The notes below the pieces were generated by a model. The model was not told where the DNA came from, ran no database searches, and was given only the letters and a program-made list of their open reading frames with translations. The position numbers were made by a program, and so were the translations under genes. From Lysobacterales bacterium (GTDB lineage Bacteria; Pseudomonadota; Gammaproteobacteria; Xanthomonadales; Xanthomonadaceae), in NCBI GenBank assembly GCA_015655035.1, contig JAATFS010000331.1, forward strand, positions 1 through 17,396: 17,396 nucleotides of DNA, in the 5' to 3' direction. Below, piece after piece: positions 1 to 7,203 of the stretch. Within the stretch, counting starts at the first letter, position 1, and every line of letters starts with the position of its first letter.

Positions 1-341
1 ACCGACGCACGCAGCTTGTTGTCCGGATCGTTGTAGGCGCGGCGCACGCCCTCGTTGACCATGTCCTCCACGCCCATCGTGGCATCGTCCCAACGCACGT
101 TCATGCCGATCTCGAGGAACACGGTAACGATGCCGGTGTCCTGGCAGATCGGGCGATGGCCCTCGGCGCACATGCGCGAGTTGATCAGTATCTGCGCGAT
201 GGCGTCCTTGGCCGCCGGCGATTCTTCGCGCTCATAGGCAGCCGACAGATTCTTGATGTAGTCGACCGGATGGTAGTAGCTGATGTACTGCAGCGCGTCG
301 GCGACGCTCTGGATGAGGTCTTCCTGCTTGATCGATGTCAC
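1..341 (-). CDS. Fumarate hydratase, class I (5' part only, cut by the window edge)
   Basis: This is the N-terminal 113 residues of an iron-sulfur (class I) fumarase, which interconverts fumarate and malate in the TCA cycle in the cytoplasm. Read on the minus strand it begins V(M)TSIKQEDLIQSVADALQ and continues with ISYYHPVDY. The family block MCAEGHRPICQDTGIVTVF lies at about residues 57-75, including C66 of ICQDTG, in the region that contributes to the [4Fe-4S] site and substrate pocket. The chosen start is GTG at 341-339, because no ATG lies in frame before the conserved N-terminus; an ATG at 375-373 is in another frame. There is no strong ribosome binding site. The rest of the protein lies left of the window, so integrity cannot be judged. 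The gene diverges from the ABC transporter at 480. Family assignment is firm; the exact start is less certain. Confidence 0.9.
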   Translation of the reverse strand, partial: MTSIKQEDLIQSVADALQYISYYHPVDYIKNLSAAYEREESPAAKDAIAQILINSRMCAEGHRPICQDTGIVTVFLEIGMNVRWDDATMGVEDMVNEGVRRAYNDPDNKLRAS

Positions 342-373
342 GGCTGGCTCTGCGGCTGGCGGGAAACCCGGCC

Positions 374-379
374 ATTTTA
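374..379 (-). promoter_or_regulatory. Candidate -10 element for the fumarase gene
   Basis: On the minus strand the hexamer TAAAAT (5 of 6 matches to the sigma-70 -10 box) would place the transcript start near 367, about 26 bases before the GTG start. No good -35 box lies at the usual distance (the GC-rich stretch 397-402 does not match), so the promoter may depend on an activator, or the call may be wrong. Confidence 0.35.
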
Positions 380-426
380 GGCTCAAAGCGCGCCTTCTGC
401 GCGCCGCCGCGCCAATAACGCGCAGT

Positions 427-440
427 GGTGCGAACGCACC
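427..440. promoter_or_regulatory. Perfect 14-bp palindrome between fumarase and ABC transporter genes
   Basis: The sequence GGTGCGAACGCACC has 6-bp arms around AA. It sits in the divergent gene spacer, directly before a TTGACG (443-448) that could be the -35 box of the plus-strand ABC transporter; a CAGAAT at 468-473 could be its -10, with a long 19-bp spacer. The position suits an operator, but no known regulator motif is recognised. Confidence 0.3.
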
Positions 441-479
441 GGTTGACGTACACCTGTCCGCAGCCTGCAGAATCACCCA

Positions 480-2345
480 ATGACGCCTCCTGCCCCACCC
501 GCCGCTTCCCCGCGCCCCAGCCTGCGCGAACGCTTCAACGCCATGCGCAACATCCCGCCTTTTCTGCGCGAGATATGGCGGACCAGCCACGGCCTGACCC
601 TGACCAGCCTCGGCTTGCGCCTGCTCCGTGCGCTGATGCCGGTGGCCACGCTGTACCTCGGCAAGTTGATCATCGACGAGGCGATCCGCTTGGCAGGACT
701 GGGGCTGGAGCTGCATTCCCTGAGCCAGGCACTGGCCAGCGGCCAACTCAATCGGCTACTGGAGTTGCTGGCGCTGGAACTGTCGCTGGCAGTGGGCTCG
801 GACCTGCTAGGCCGCATGGTCAGCTACGCCGACGCGCTGTTGTCGGAACTGTTCACCAATGCCACCAGCGTTCGGCTGATGGAGCATGCCGCGCAACTGG
901 ATCTGGAGGATTTCGAGGATCCGGAGCTGCAGGACAAGCTGGACCGCGCCCGCCGCCAGACCATGGGCCGGATGAACCTGATGAGCCAGCTATTCGGGCA
1001 GGTGCAGGACACCATCACCGTCATCAGCTTCGCGGTCGGCCTGCTGGTCTATGCGCCATGGCTGATGCTGTTGCTGGCGGTAGCCCTGGTGCCTGCCTTC
1101 ATCGGCGAGTCGCACTTCAACACGCTGGGATATTCGCTCAACTTTCAATGGACGCCGGAACGCCGGCAACTGGACTACCTGCGCCAGGTCGGGGCCAGCG
1201 TGGAGACCGCGAAGGAGGTGAAGATATTCAACCTCCATCGCTTCCTGATCGAGCGCTACCGCGTCCTGGCCGACAAGTTCTATCTGGCCACCCGTGCGCT
1301 GGCGCGCCGGCGCGCGATCTGGGGCACGCTGCTGGCGGCACTGGGCACGCTGGGGTACTACGTGGCCTATGGCTATATCGCCTGGCGCACCGTGCGCGGC
1401 GATTTCAGCATCGGCGACCTCACCTTTCTGGCCGGCAGCTTCCTGCGCCTGCGCCAGTTGCTGGAGGGGCTGTTGATCGGTTTCTCGCAAGTGGCCGGCC
1501 AGGCGCTCTACCTCGATGATCTGTTCTCCTTCTTCCAGATCGTGCCGGAAATCCAGTCGCGCCCCGGCGCGATCGCGGTACCGCAACCGATCCGCGAGGG
1601 CTTCGTCTTCGAGAACGTCGGCTTCCGCTATCCGGAAGCCGAGCATTGGGCGGTGCGCCACCTGGACTTCGAACTGCACGCCGGTGAAGTGCTGGCACTG
1701 GTGGGTGAGAACGGCGCGGGCAAGACCACCCTGGTCAAGCTGCTGGCGCGGCTGTACGACCCCGACGAGGGCCGCATCCTGCTGGATGGCCGCGACCTGC
1801 GGGATTACGACCTGGACGATCTGCGCGCCAACCTGGGCGTGATCTTCCAGGACTTCGTGCGCTACCACCTCAGTGCCGGCGAGAACATCGGCGTGGGCCG
1901 GGTGGAATCGATGCACGACGCGCCGCGCATCGCCGAAGCGGCGCGGCGTGCGCTCGCCGACGAACTCATCGCCGGGCTGCCGCAGGGGTACGACCAGCTG
2001 ATCGGGCGCCGCTTCAAGACCGGCGTGGACCTGTCCGGTGGCCAATGGCAGAAGATCGCCATCGCCCGCGCCTACCTGCGCGACGCCCAGTTGATGATCC
2101 TGGACGAACCTACTGCCGCGCTCGACGCGCGTGCTGAGTTCGAAGTGTTCCAGCGCTTCAAGGAGCTGTCGGACCAGCGCACCGCGGTGCTGATCTCGCA
2201 CCGTTTCTCCAGCGTACGCATGGCCGACCGCATCCTGGTGCTGGCCGACGGCCAGATCGAGGCCAGCGGTACCCATGCGCAATTGATGGCTGAAGGCGGC
2301 CGCTATGCCGAGCTGTTCGAGTTGCAGGCCGCAGGGTACCGATGA
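480..2345 (+). CDS. ABC transporter, fused permease and ATP-binding domains (exporter type)
   Basis: A 621-residue half-transporter with an N-terminal membrane domain and a C-terminal nucleotide-binding domain; it should work as a homodimer exporting an unknown substrate across the inner membrane. Hydrophobic segments lie at about residues 40-70, 178-212, 279-305 and 320-345. The ATPase domain is complete: Walker A GENGAGKTT (409-417), Q-loop Gln 457, signature LSGGQ (518-522), Walker B LMILDE (538-543) and H-loop His 574. The start ATG at 480 has only a weak ribosome binding site; an in-frame ATG at 543 would remove a Pro/Ala-rich 21-residue lead. The variant signature context LSGGQWQKIAIARA resembles exporters of peptides or small molecules, but no biosynthetic genes are adjacent, so the substrate cannot be named. 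It is flanked by fumarase (divergent) and fpr (downstream, 154-bp gap). Confidence 0.93.
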   Translation: MTPPAPPAASPRPSLRERFNAMRNIPPFLREIWRTSHGLTLTSLGLRLLRALMPVATLYLGKLIIDEAIRLAGLGLELHSLSQALASGQLNRLLELLALELSLAVGSDLLGRMVSYADALLSELFTNATSVRLMEHAAQLDLEDFEDPELQDKLDRARRQTMGRMNLMSQLFGQVQDTITVISFAVGLLVYAPWLMLLLAVALVPAFIGESHFNTLGYSLNFQWTPERRQLDYLRQVGASVETAKEVKIFNLHRFLIERYRVLADKFYLATRALARRRAIWGTLLAALGTLGYYVAYGYIAWRTVRGDFSIGDLTFLAGSFLRLRQLLEGLLIGFSQVAGQALYLDDLFSFFQIVPEIQSRPGAIAVPQPIREGFVFENVGFRYPEAEHWAVRHLDFELHAGEVLALVGENGAGKTTLVKLLARLYDPDEGRILLDGRDLRDYDLDDLRANLGVIFQDFVRYHLSAGENIGVGRVESMHDAPRIAEAARRALADELIAGLPQGYDQLIGRRFKTGVDLSGGQWQKIAIARAYLRDAQLMILDEPTAALDARAEFEVFQRFKELSDQRTAVLISHRFSSVRMADRILVLADGQIEASGTHAQLMAEGGRYAELFELQAAGYR

Positions 2346-2425
2346 CATGTACGGCGGTGCCGGCGCCACTTTCGCGACGCCACCGCGCTGTACCCGGCCG
2401 GAAGATGCGGCGCGCCACAACCCTT

Positions 2426-2446
2426 AAATGAGATCCGCTCTCATTT
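2426..2446. promoter_or_regulatory. Perfect inverted repeat over the fpr -35 region (candidate operator)
   Basis: The arms AAATGAGA (2426-2433) and TCTCATTT (2439-2446) are perfect complements around a 5-base spacer. The right arm covers the place where the -35 box of the fpr promoter would be (2439-2444). The TGAGA...TCTCA core is loosely like Fur-type boxes in gammaproteobacteria, but the centre does not fit well. The regulator is therefore unassigned. Confidence 0.5.
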
Positions 2447-2461
2447 GAAGGCGCTTGGGTG

Positions 2462-2467
2462 TAGAAT
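2462..2467 (+). promoter_or_regulatory. -10 element of the fpr promoter
   Basis: TAGAAT matches the sigma-70 -10 box at 5 of 6 positions. With a 17-bp spacer the -35 position is TCTCAT, a poor match that lies inside the inverted repeat, which suggests activator or repressor control. Transcription would start near 2474, about 26 bases before the ATG at 2500. This also argues against the in-frame TTG at 2455 as the translation start. Confidence 0.55.
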
Positions 2468-2499
2468 GCGTCCATTCCTTCCCCATAACGACCAACGGC

Positions 2500-3279
2500 A
2501 TGTCTTCCGCTTTTGGCGCCGAAACGGTGCTCGAAGTCCGTCACTGGACGGACGCCTATTTCAGCTTCACCACGACCCGCGACAGCGGCTTCCGCTTCGA
2601 GAACGGCCAGTTCGTGATGATCGGCCTGGAAACCGACACGCGGCCGCTGTTGCGCGCGTACTCGATCGCCAGCGCCAATTGGGAGGAACAGTTGGAGTTC
2701 TTCAGCATCAAGGTTCCCAACGGCCCGCTGACCTCGCGATTGCAGCACATCCAGCCCGGTGACAAGGTGCTGGTCGGCAAGAAGCCCACCGGCACCCTGC
2801 TGATCAGCGATCTGCATCCGGGGCGGAACCTGTACCTGCTCGGCACCGGCACCGGCCTGGCGCCGTGGCTGTCGGTGATCAAGGACCCGGAAACCTACGA
2901 GCGCTTCGACAAGGTGATCCTTACCCACGGCGTGCGCTTCGTGCAGGACCTGGCCTATCGCGATTACTTCGAGAAAGAGCTGCCGCAGCACGAATTCCTC
3001 GGCGACCTCATCGGCGACAAACTGCTGTACTACCCGGCGGTGACCCGCGAGGAGTTCCCGAACCGTGGCCGCCTCACCGAATTGATGGAAAACGGGCAGA
3101 TGCAGCAGACGCTGGGCCTGCCCGCGCTGGACCCGGCCAACGACCGCTTCATGATCTGCGGCAGCCCGCAGATGCTGGCCGACCTGCGCACGCTGCTGGA
3201 CGCGCGCGGCTTCGCGGCCTCGACCCGGATCGGCACGCCCGGCCACTACGTGTTCGAGCGCGCGTTCGTAGAGAAGTAA
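2500..3279 (+). CDS. fpr: Ferredoxin--NADP reductase
   Basis: A 259-residue flavoprotein that exchanges electrons between NADPH and ferredoxin or flavodoxin in the cytoplasm. In proteobacteria this supports iron-sulfur enzymes and oxidative-stress defence. The FAD-binding motif RAYS lies at residues 52-55 and the nucleotide-binding motif GTGTGLAP at 115-122. ICGSPQML is the usual C-terminal NADP-side motif, and the protein ends in FERAFVEK, as is typical of the short bacterial Fpr class of about 258 residues. The ATG at 2500 was chosen over the upstream in-frame TTG because it gives the usual family length and lies downstream of the -10 element. There is no strong ribosome binding site. The gene has its own promoter and terminator, so it is monocistronic. 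Confidence 0.95.
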   Translation: MSSAFGAETVLEVRHWTDAYFSFTTTRDSGFRFENGQFVMIGLETDTRPLLRAYSIASANWEEQLEFFSIKVPNGPLTSRLQHIQPGDKVLVGKKPTGTLLISDLHPGRNLYLLGTGTGLAPWLSVIKDPETYERFDKVILTHGVRFVQDLAYRDYFEKELPQHEFLGDLIGDKLLYYPAVTREEFPNRGRLTELMENGQMQQTLGLPALDPANDRFMICGSPQMLADLRTLLDARGFAASTRIGTPGHYVFERAFVEK

Positions 3280-3305
3280 TCCGCCACTCAGGCAGGTGAC
3301 GAAAG

Positions 3306-3328
3306 CGCGGCCACAGGCCGCGTTTTTT
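3306..3328 (+). terminator. Rho-independent terminator of fpr
   Basis: A perfect 7-bp GC stem, CGCGGCC (3306-3312) with GGCCGCG (3316-3322), closes a 3-base loop and is followed by six T residues (3323-3328). It lies 27 bases after the fpr stop codon. Confidence 0.9.
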
Positions 3329-3366
3329 CGTTTCCGCCCGGCCGCGCTGGCATCGACCACCGCTAA

Positions 3367-3676
3367 GACGTACTCGCGCTGCAACCGCACTATGCGCGCC
3401 TGGCAGGCTTGCGCGTGGGCGTGGTGGCGCCGTGGCAAGGCGGTGATGCGGACTTCGAGGTCCGCGCCTTCATTGCCGGCGAAGCGATGCAGGAGGACCC
3501 GGTGACCGGCAGCCTCGACGCCGGCCTGGCGCAGTGGCTGATCGCCGTCGCGCTATGTCGCCGCGCAAGGCACGCTGCAGGAACGGTGCGGGCGCGTGCA
3601 TGTCGAAGCGATCGGCGAGGACCTGTGGATCGGCGGCGAATGCAGCACCTGCATCAGCGGCGATGTCGTGTTCTGA
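3367..3676 (+). pseudogene. Decayed 3' remnant of a PhzF-family (phenazine biosynthesis-like) gene
   Basis: Only about the last 100 codons of a PhzF-like isomerase/epimerase remain; intact members have roughly 260-300 residues. After an in-frame TAA at 3364-3366, one frame reads DVLALQPHYARLAGLRVGVV and then the family motif EDPVTGSLDAGLAQWLI, ending near 3543. The match then continues one base out of phase from about 3545 as PSRYVAAQGTLQERCGRVHVE and runs to GDVVF and a TGA at 3674-3676. The break lies just where a few residues of the family consensus are missing, so a small out-of-frame deletion is the likely lesion. The 5' two thirds are absent; the fpr terminator lies immediately upstream. 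No start codon or promoter serves the remnant. Identification rests on recognising the conserved C-terminal motifs. Confidence 0.75.
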
Positions 3677-3709
3677 GAAGCGGCGCCGGGTTCAACCCAG
3701 CGCCGCTTC
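3677..3709. terminator. Long inverted repeat at the PhzF remnant / gpx junction (possible bidirectional terminator)
   Basis: The arms GAAGCGGCGC (3677-3686) and GCGCCGCTTC (3700-3709) are perfect complements. Inside them GGGTT (3688-3692) faces AACCC (3694-3698), giving a very stable hairpin. The gpx stop codon lies in its apex. It sits between two convergent units, as a shared terminator would, but neither side has a T-run. Confidence 0.5.
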
Positions 3710-4174
3710 CACCTCGGCGACCAGCGCCTCCGGCGTCGTGGTCGGCGCATGCCGCGAACGCACCTGGCCATCGCGGCCGACCAGGAATTTGGTGAAATTC
3801 CACTTGATCGCCTGCGAGCCTAGCAGGCCGCGCTTCTCCTGCTTCAGCCATTGCCATAGCGGGTGCGCCTCGGCACCGTTGACGTCCACCTTGCTGGCCA
3901 GCGGAAAGTCGACGTCATAGCTCAGCGAGCAGAACTCGCGGATCTGGGCCTCCTGGCCCGGTTCCTGGTGGCCGAATTGGTCGCAAGGAAAGCCGATCAC
4001 CACCAGCCCGCGTTCGCGATAACGCCGCCACAGCGATTGCAATCCGGTGTACTGCGGGGTGAACCCGCAGCGCGAGGCCACGTTGACGATCAGCAACACC
4101 TGCCCCCGCTGATCTTCCAGCATGCGCTGCTCGCCATCGATTGCGACGTAACCGAAGTCGTAGGCGGTGGTCAT
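3692..4174 (-). CDS. Glutathione peroxidase family protein (cysteine type)
   Basis: A 160-residue thiol peroxidase of the GPx/BtuE family that reduces hydrogen or lipid peroxides using glutathione or thioredoxin in the cytoplasm. The peroxidatic residue is cysteine rather than selenocysteine: NVASRCGFTPQY places it at C36. The rest of the catalytic set is visible as Q70 in QFGHQEPG and W125-N126 in KWNFTKF. Further cysteines C64 (GFPCDQFG) and C82 occur at positions common in bacterial members. Two ATG codons are adjacent (4177 and 4174); the second is preferred because the GGGAGA ribosome binding site is then about 5 bases away instead of 2. The gene is divergent from dcp and convergent with the PhzF remnant. 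Electron donor preference cannot be read from the sequence. Confidence 0.93.
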   Translation of the reverse strand: MTTAYDFGYVAIDGEQRMLEDQRGQVLLIVNVASRCGFTPQYTGLQSLWRRYRERGLVVIGFPCDQFGHQEPGQEAQIREFCSLSYDVDFPLASKVDVNGAEAHPLWQWLKQEKRGLLGSQAIKWNFTKFLVGRDGQVRSRHAPTTTPEALVAEVEAALG

Positions 4175-4324
4175 CATGTTCTCCCGGCAATGGCGGGGAT
4201 TATGCCGCAGGCATGCGCGCGGTTCGGCCGCAGACACTTCCCACGCCGCGCCCCTGCCTTTTGTCACAGGTCTCCGCCAGGTCCATGCGCTAGTCTTGAA
4301 GGTTCGCATTCTGGAGGAATTTCC

Positions 4325-6523
4325 TTGACCAGCCGTCTCGCACTCGCCCTCGCCGCTTCCCTGGGGATCGTTATGCCGTCCTATAGCAGCGCCGCACCGA
4401 CCACTACCCAGCGCGCCACGCAAGCCAATCCGTTCTTCGCCGAAAGCCCCCTGCCGCTGCACTTCCCGCAGTTCGACAAGATCCAGGACAGCGATTTCGC
4501 GCCGGCGTTCGACGCGGGCATGACCGAGCAGTTGGAAGAAGTGCAGGCCATCGCCGACAACACCGCCAAGCCGAGCTTCGACAACACCATCGTTGCGCTG
4601 GAAAAGAGCGGCCAGGTACTGGACCGCGCCACCACCGTGTTCTTCAACCTGGTCGGCACCGATACCAACGATGCGCGAAAGAAGCTGCAAGCCGACTATT
4701 CCGGGAAGTTCGCCGCGCATCGCGATGCGATCTCGCTCAACGGCAAGTTGTTCGCGCGTATCCAGGCGCTGTACGACCAGCGCACTACGCTGGGCCTGGA
4801 TGCACAGGGCGTGCGCCTGGTGGAGAAGTACTACGCCGATTTCGTACGTGGCGGCGCCAAGCTCTCCGACGCCGACAAGACCACGCTGAAGTCGATGAAC
4901 GCCGAGCTGGCCAATCTCGGCACTCAGTTCAGCCAGAATGTCCTGGCCGAGGTCAACGCTGCGGCCGTGGTGGTCGACGACGTCAAGCAGCTCGATGGCC
5001 TGTCCGATGAGCAGATTGCCGCCGCCCGCGAGGCCGCCAAGTCGCGCAAGCTCGATGGCAAGTACGTCATCGCCCTGCTCAACACCACCGGCCAGCCGCC
5101 GCTGACCCAGCTGAAGGACCGCGCGCTGCGCCAGCGCATCTACCAGGCCTCGGTCACGCGTGGCAGCCACGGCGGGCAGTACGACAACACCGCGCTGGTG
5201 GCGCGGATCATGCAGCTGCGCGCCGAAAAGGCCAGGTTGCTGGGCTTCCCCACCTTCGCCGCCTACTCGCTGGAAAACCAGACCGCCAAGACCCCGGAAG
5301 CGGTCAACGCGATGCTCGGCAAGTTGGCTCCGGCCGCCGTCGCCAATGCCAAGCGCGAGGCGACCGACCTGCAGGCGATGATCGACCGCGAGCAAAAGGC
5401 CGCCGGCAAGCCCAGCTTCACCCTCGAGGCCTGGGATTGGGCCTACTACACCGAGAAGGTACGCCAGGCCAAGTACGACTTCGACGAATCCCAGCTCAAG
5501 CCGTATTTCGAGTTGAAGAACGTGCTGGAAAACGGCGTGTTCTACGCCGCCAACCAGGAATACGGGCTGACCTTCAAGCAGCGTACCGACCTGCCGACCT
5601 ACCGCGACGACGTGATGGTCTACGACGTGTTCGACGTCGACGGCAAGCCGCTGGCGATCTTCATCGCCGACATGTACGCGCGCGAATCCAAGCGCGGCGG
5701 CGCGTGGATGAGCTCGTACGTTTCGCAGTCCGAGCTCACCGGCGACAAGCCCGTGGTGGCCAACCACCTCAATATCCCCAAGCCGCCGGCCGGCCAGCCG
5801 ACCCTGCTGACCTGGGACGAGGTGACCACCGCGTTCCACGAATTCGGGCACGCGCTGCACGGCATGTTCTCGAACGTGAAGTACCCCTACTTCTCCGGTA
5901 CCAGCGTGCCGCGCGACTTCGTCGAGTTCCCCTCGCAGGTCAATGAGATGTGGGCCGACTATCCGTCGATCCTGAAGAACTACGCCAAGCACTACCAGAC
6001 CGGCGCGGCGATGCCGCAGGTACTGCTGGACAAGGTGATCGCCGCCGCCAAGTTCAACCAGGGCTTCGCCACCACCGAGTACCTGGGCGCCGCCATGCTC
6101 GACCAGAGCTGGCACCAACTCGGCGCCGGCCAGGTACCGGATGCCGGCGGGGTGATGGCGTTCGAGGCACAGGCGCTGGCCAAGGATGGAATCGCCTATT
6201 CGCCGGTACCGCCGCGTTACCGCACGCCGTACTTCAGCCACATCATGGGCGGCTACGCGGCCGGCTACTACGCCTACATCTGGTCGGAAGTGCTGGATGC
6301 CAACACCCAGCAGTGGTTCAAGCAGCACGGCGGGCTGAGCCGCGCCAACGGCGACCGTTTCCGCCAGACGCTGCTGTCGCGTGGCGGCAGTGTGGATGCG
6401 ATGGAGCTGTTCCAGAACTTCGCCGGCCACGCGCCGCAGATCGAGCCATTGCTCGAAAAGCGCGGCCTGACCACCGCCGGCGATGCCGCCACCAGCACGC
6501 ACGAGCCTTCGACTACGAAGTGA
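4325..6523 (+). CDS. dcp: Peptidyl-dipeptidase Dcp, M3 family, exported
   Basis: A 732-residue zinc metallopeptidase that removes dipeptides from the C-termini of oligopeptides. The zinc site is complete: HEFGH at residues 505-509 and the third ligand E534 in FVEFPSQVNE, with the same 25-residue spacing as in Escherichia coli Dcp. The typical C-terminal blocks YFSHIMGGYAAGYYAYIWSE and LSRGGS are present. The start is TTG at 4325, chosen because GGAGGAA (4313-4319) sits 5 bases before it and because it begins a signal peptide, MTSRLALALAASLGIVMPSYSSA, with likely cleavage before APTTT; the enzyme is thus predicted to be periplasmic. The open frame extends upstream to 3863, but that part overlaps gpx on the other strand and has no support. 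The gene stands alone and is divergent from gpx. Peptides it releases could feed the POT transporter further along; that link is inference. Confidence 0.95.
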   Translation: MTSRLALALAASLGIVMPSYSSAAPTTTQRATQANPFFAESPLPLHFPQFDKIQDSDFAPAFDAGMTEQLEEVQAIADNTAKPSFDNTIVALEKSGQVLDRATTVFFNLVGTDTNDARKKLQADYSGKFAAHRDAISLNGKLFARIQALYDQRTTLGLDAQGVRLVEKYYADFVRGGAKLSDADKTTLKSMNAELANLGTQFSQNVLAEVNAAAVVVDDVKQLDGLSDEQIAAAREAAKSRKLDGKYVIALLNTTGQPPLTQLKDRALRQRIYQASVTRGSHGGQYDNTALVARIMQLRAEKARLLGFPTFAAYSLENQTAKTPEAVNAMLGKLAPAAVANAKREATDLQAMIDREQKAAGKPSFTLEAWDWAYYTEKVRQAKYDFDESQLKPYFELKNVLENGVFYAANQEYGLTFKQRTDLPTYRDDVMVYDVFDVDGKPLAIFIADMYARESKRGGAWMSSYVSQSELTGDKPVVANHLNIPKPPAGQPTLLTWDEVTTAFHEFGHALHGMFSNVKYPYFSGTSVPRDFVEFPSQVNEMWADYPSILKNYAKHYQTGAAMPQVLLDKVIAAAKFNQGFATTEYLGAAMLDQSWHQLGAGQVPDAGGVMAFEAQALAKDGIAYSPVPPRYRTPYFSHIMGGYAAGYYAYIWSEVLDANTQQWFKQHGGLSRANGDRFRQTLLSRGGSVDAMELFQNFAGHAPQIEPLLEKRGLTTAGDAATSTHEPSTTK

Positions 6524-6543
6524 TGGCCACGGCATGATCGACG

Positions 6544-6575
6544 ACACCGCCCGGCCTGGCCCGGGCGGTGTTCGT
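6544..6575 (+). terminator. Hairpin terminator after dcp
   Basis: The 11-bp perfect arms ACACCGCCCGG (6544-6554) and CCGGGCGGTGT (6561-6571) surround a 6-base loop. Only a weak T-rich tail (TCGTT) follows. It lies between convergent dcp and marR, so it may serve both strands. Confidence 0.7.
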
Positions 6576-6618
6576 TCCGGCAGTCGGCAACTCCCCGCGC
6601 ACGCCATCGCCGATGCGA

Positions 6619-7116
6619 TCAGGCCGCGTTTTCCAGGCTTTCCAGCATTTTCTTGAGCAGCTTTTCCAAGCGCAACTGCTCACTTTCGCCCAAGCCGATC
6701 GTTTCCGCTTCCAGCAACGTACACACGCCTGGCAGCATGCCTTCGATCAAGGCCAGACCCGCCGGCTGCAGGGTCAGCGTGACCTTGCGACGGTCCTCGG
6801 GGCTGGACGAGCGCTGGATCAGCCCCTTGCGGCACAGATGATCGGTAAGCCGGGTGATGTTGGCCGGCTTCTCGCTGATCGCCTCGCCTACCTCGGTCGG
6901 CGTGATGGTCTGCTCCGGCGTGCCGTACAGCATCATCAGGATGTCGTACTCCGGCGGGCTGATGCCGTAGGGCTTCAGCAATACGTTGGCATTGGCGTGG
7001 ATACGCTTGTGCAGGTGTTTTATCAGCCTGACCAGGATGGCAGGTTCGCGCGGGAAGGCGGGATAGCGCTCGCAGGTGAACGCTACTCGTCGCTCGGTGT
7101 TATCGAAACTACCCAT
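6619..7116 (-). CDS. MarR-family transcriptional regulator
   Basis: A 165-residue winged-helix repressor. The helix-turn-helix spans about residues 73-95 (TPTEVGEAISEKPANITRLT). The wing follows with the family signature SPEDRRKVTLTLQPAG (105-120), including the usual D108-R109-R110. Flanking helices (about 24-50 and 145-165) would form the dimer interface. Cysteines 15, 95 and 132 could allow redox sensing, but this is speculative. The ATG at 7116 is preferred over the far upstream TTG at 7182 because a -10-like box (7157-7152) and two palindromes lie between them; there is no strong ribosome binding site. It follows cfa on the same strand by 87 bp and is convergent with dcp. MarR genes often neighbour efflux genes; none is adjacent here, so the target is unknown. 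Confidence 0.92.
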   Translation of the reverse strand: MGSFDNTERRVAFTCERYPAFPREPAILVRLIKHLHKRIHANANVLLKPYGISPPEYDILMMLYGTPEQTITPTEVGEAISEKPANITRLTDHLCRKGLIQRSSSPEDRRKVTLTLQPAGLALIEGMLPGVCTLLEAETIGLGESEQLRLEKLLKKMLESLENAA

Positions 7117-7137
7117 GTCGGCGGTGAGGATCACATG

Positions 7138-7182
7138 TGGGGGGACCCCCAATCCTACCCAATTGCCGGCCGCTACCGGCAA
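7138..7182 (-). promoter_or_regulatory. marR promoter region with two palindromes
   Basis: On the minus strand a -10-like TAGGAT lies at 7157-7152 and a possible -35 TTGCCG at 7182-7177, with a long 19-bp spacer. Two perfect inverted repeats flank the -10: TTGCCGG/CCGGCAA (7163-7169 and 7176-7182, 6-base spacer) and TGGGGG/CCCCCA (7138-7143 and 7146-7151, 2-base spacer). The second lies at the expected transcript start, a common position for MarR autorepression. The first could instead be a weak end-of-cfa hairpin. Confidence 0.45.
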
Positions 7183-7203
7183 CCGGCCAGCCGATCAAGC
7201 CGC

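Noticed and set aside
2455..2499. Upstream TTG start adding 15 residues to Fpr
   Set aside because: The -10 box lies downstream of this codon, and the ATG at 2500 gives the normal family length.
4178..6607. Very long open frame on the minus strand, antisense to dcp and continuous with gpx (971 codons in all)
   Set aside because: Its gpx part is real, but the rest is a mirror of dcp codon bias in high-GC DNA. It has low-complexity Val/Gly/Arg/Leu-rich composition and no recognisable domain.
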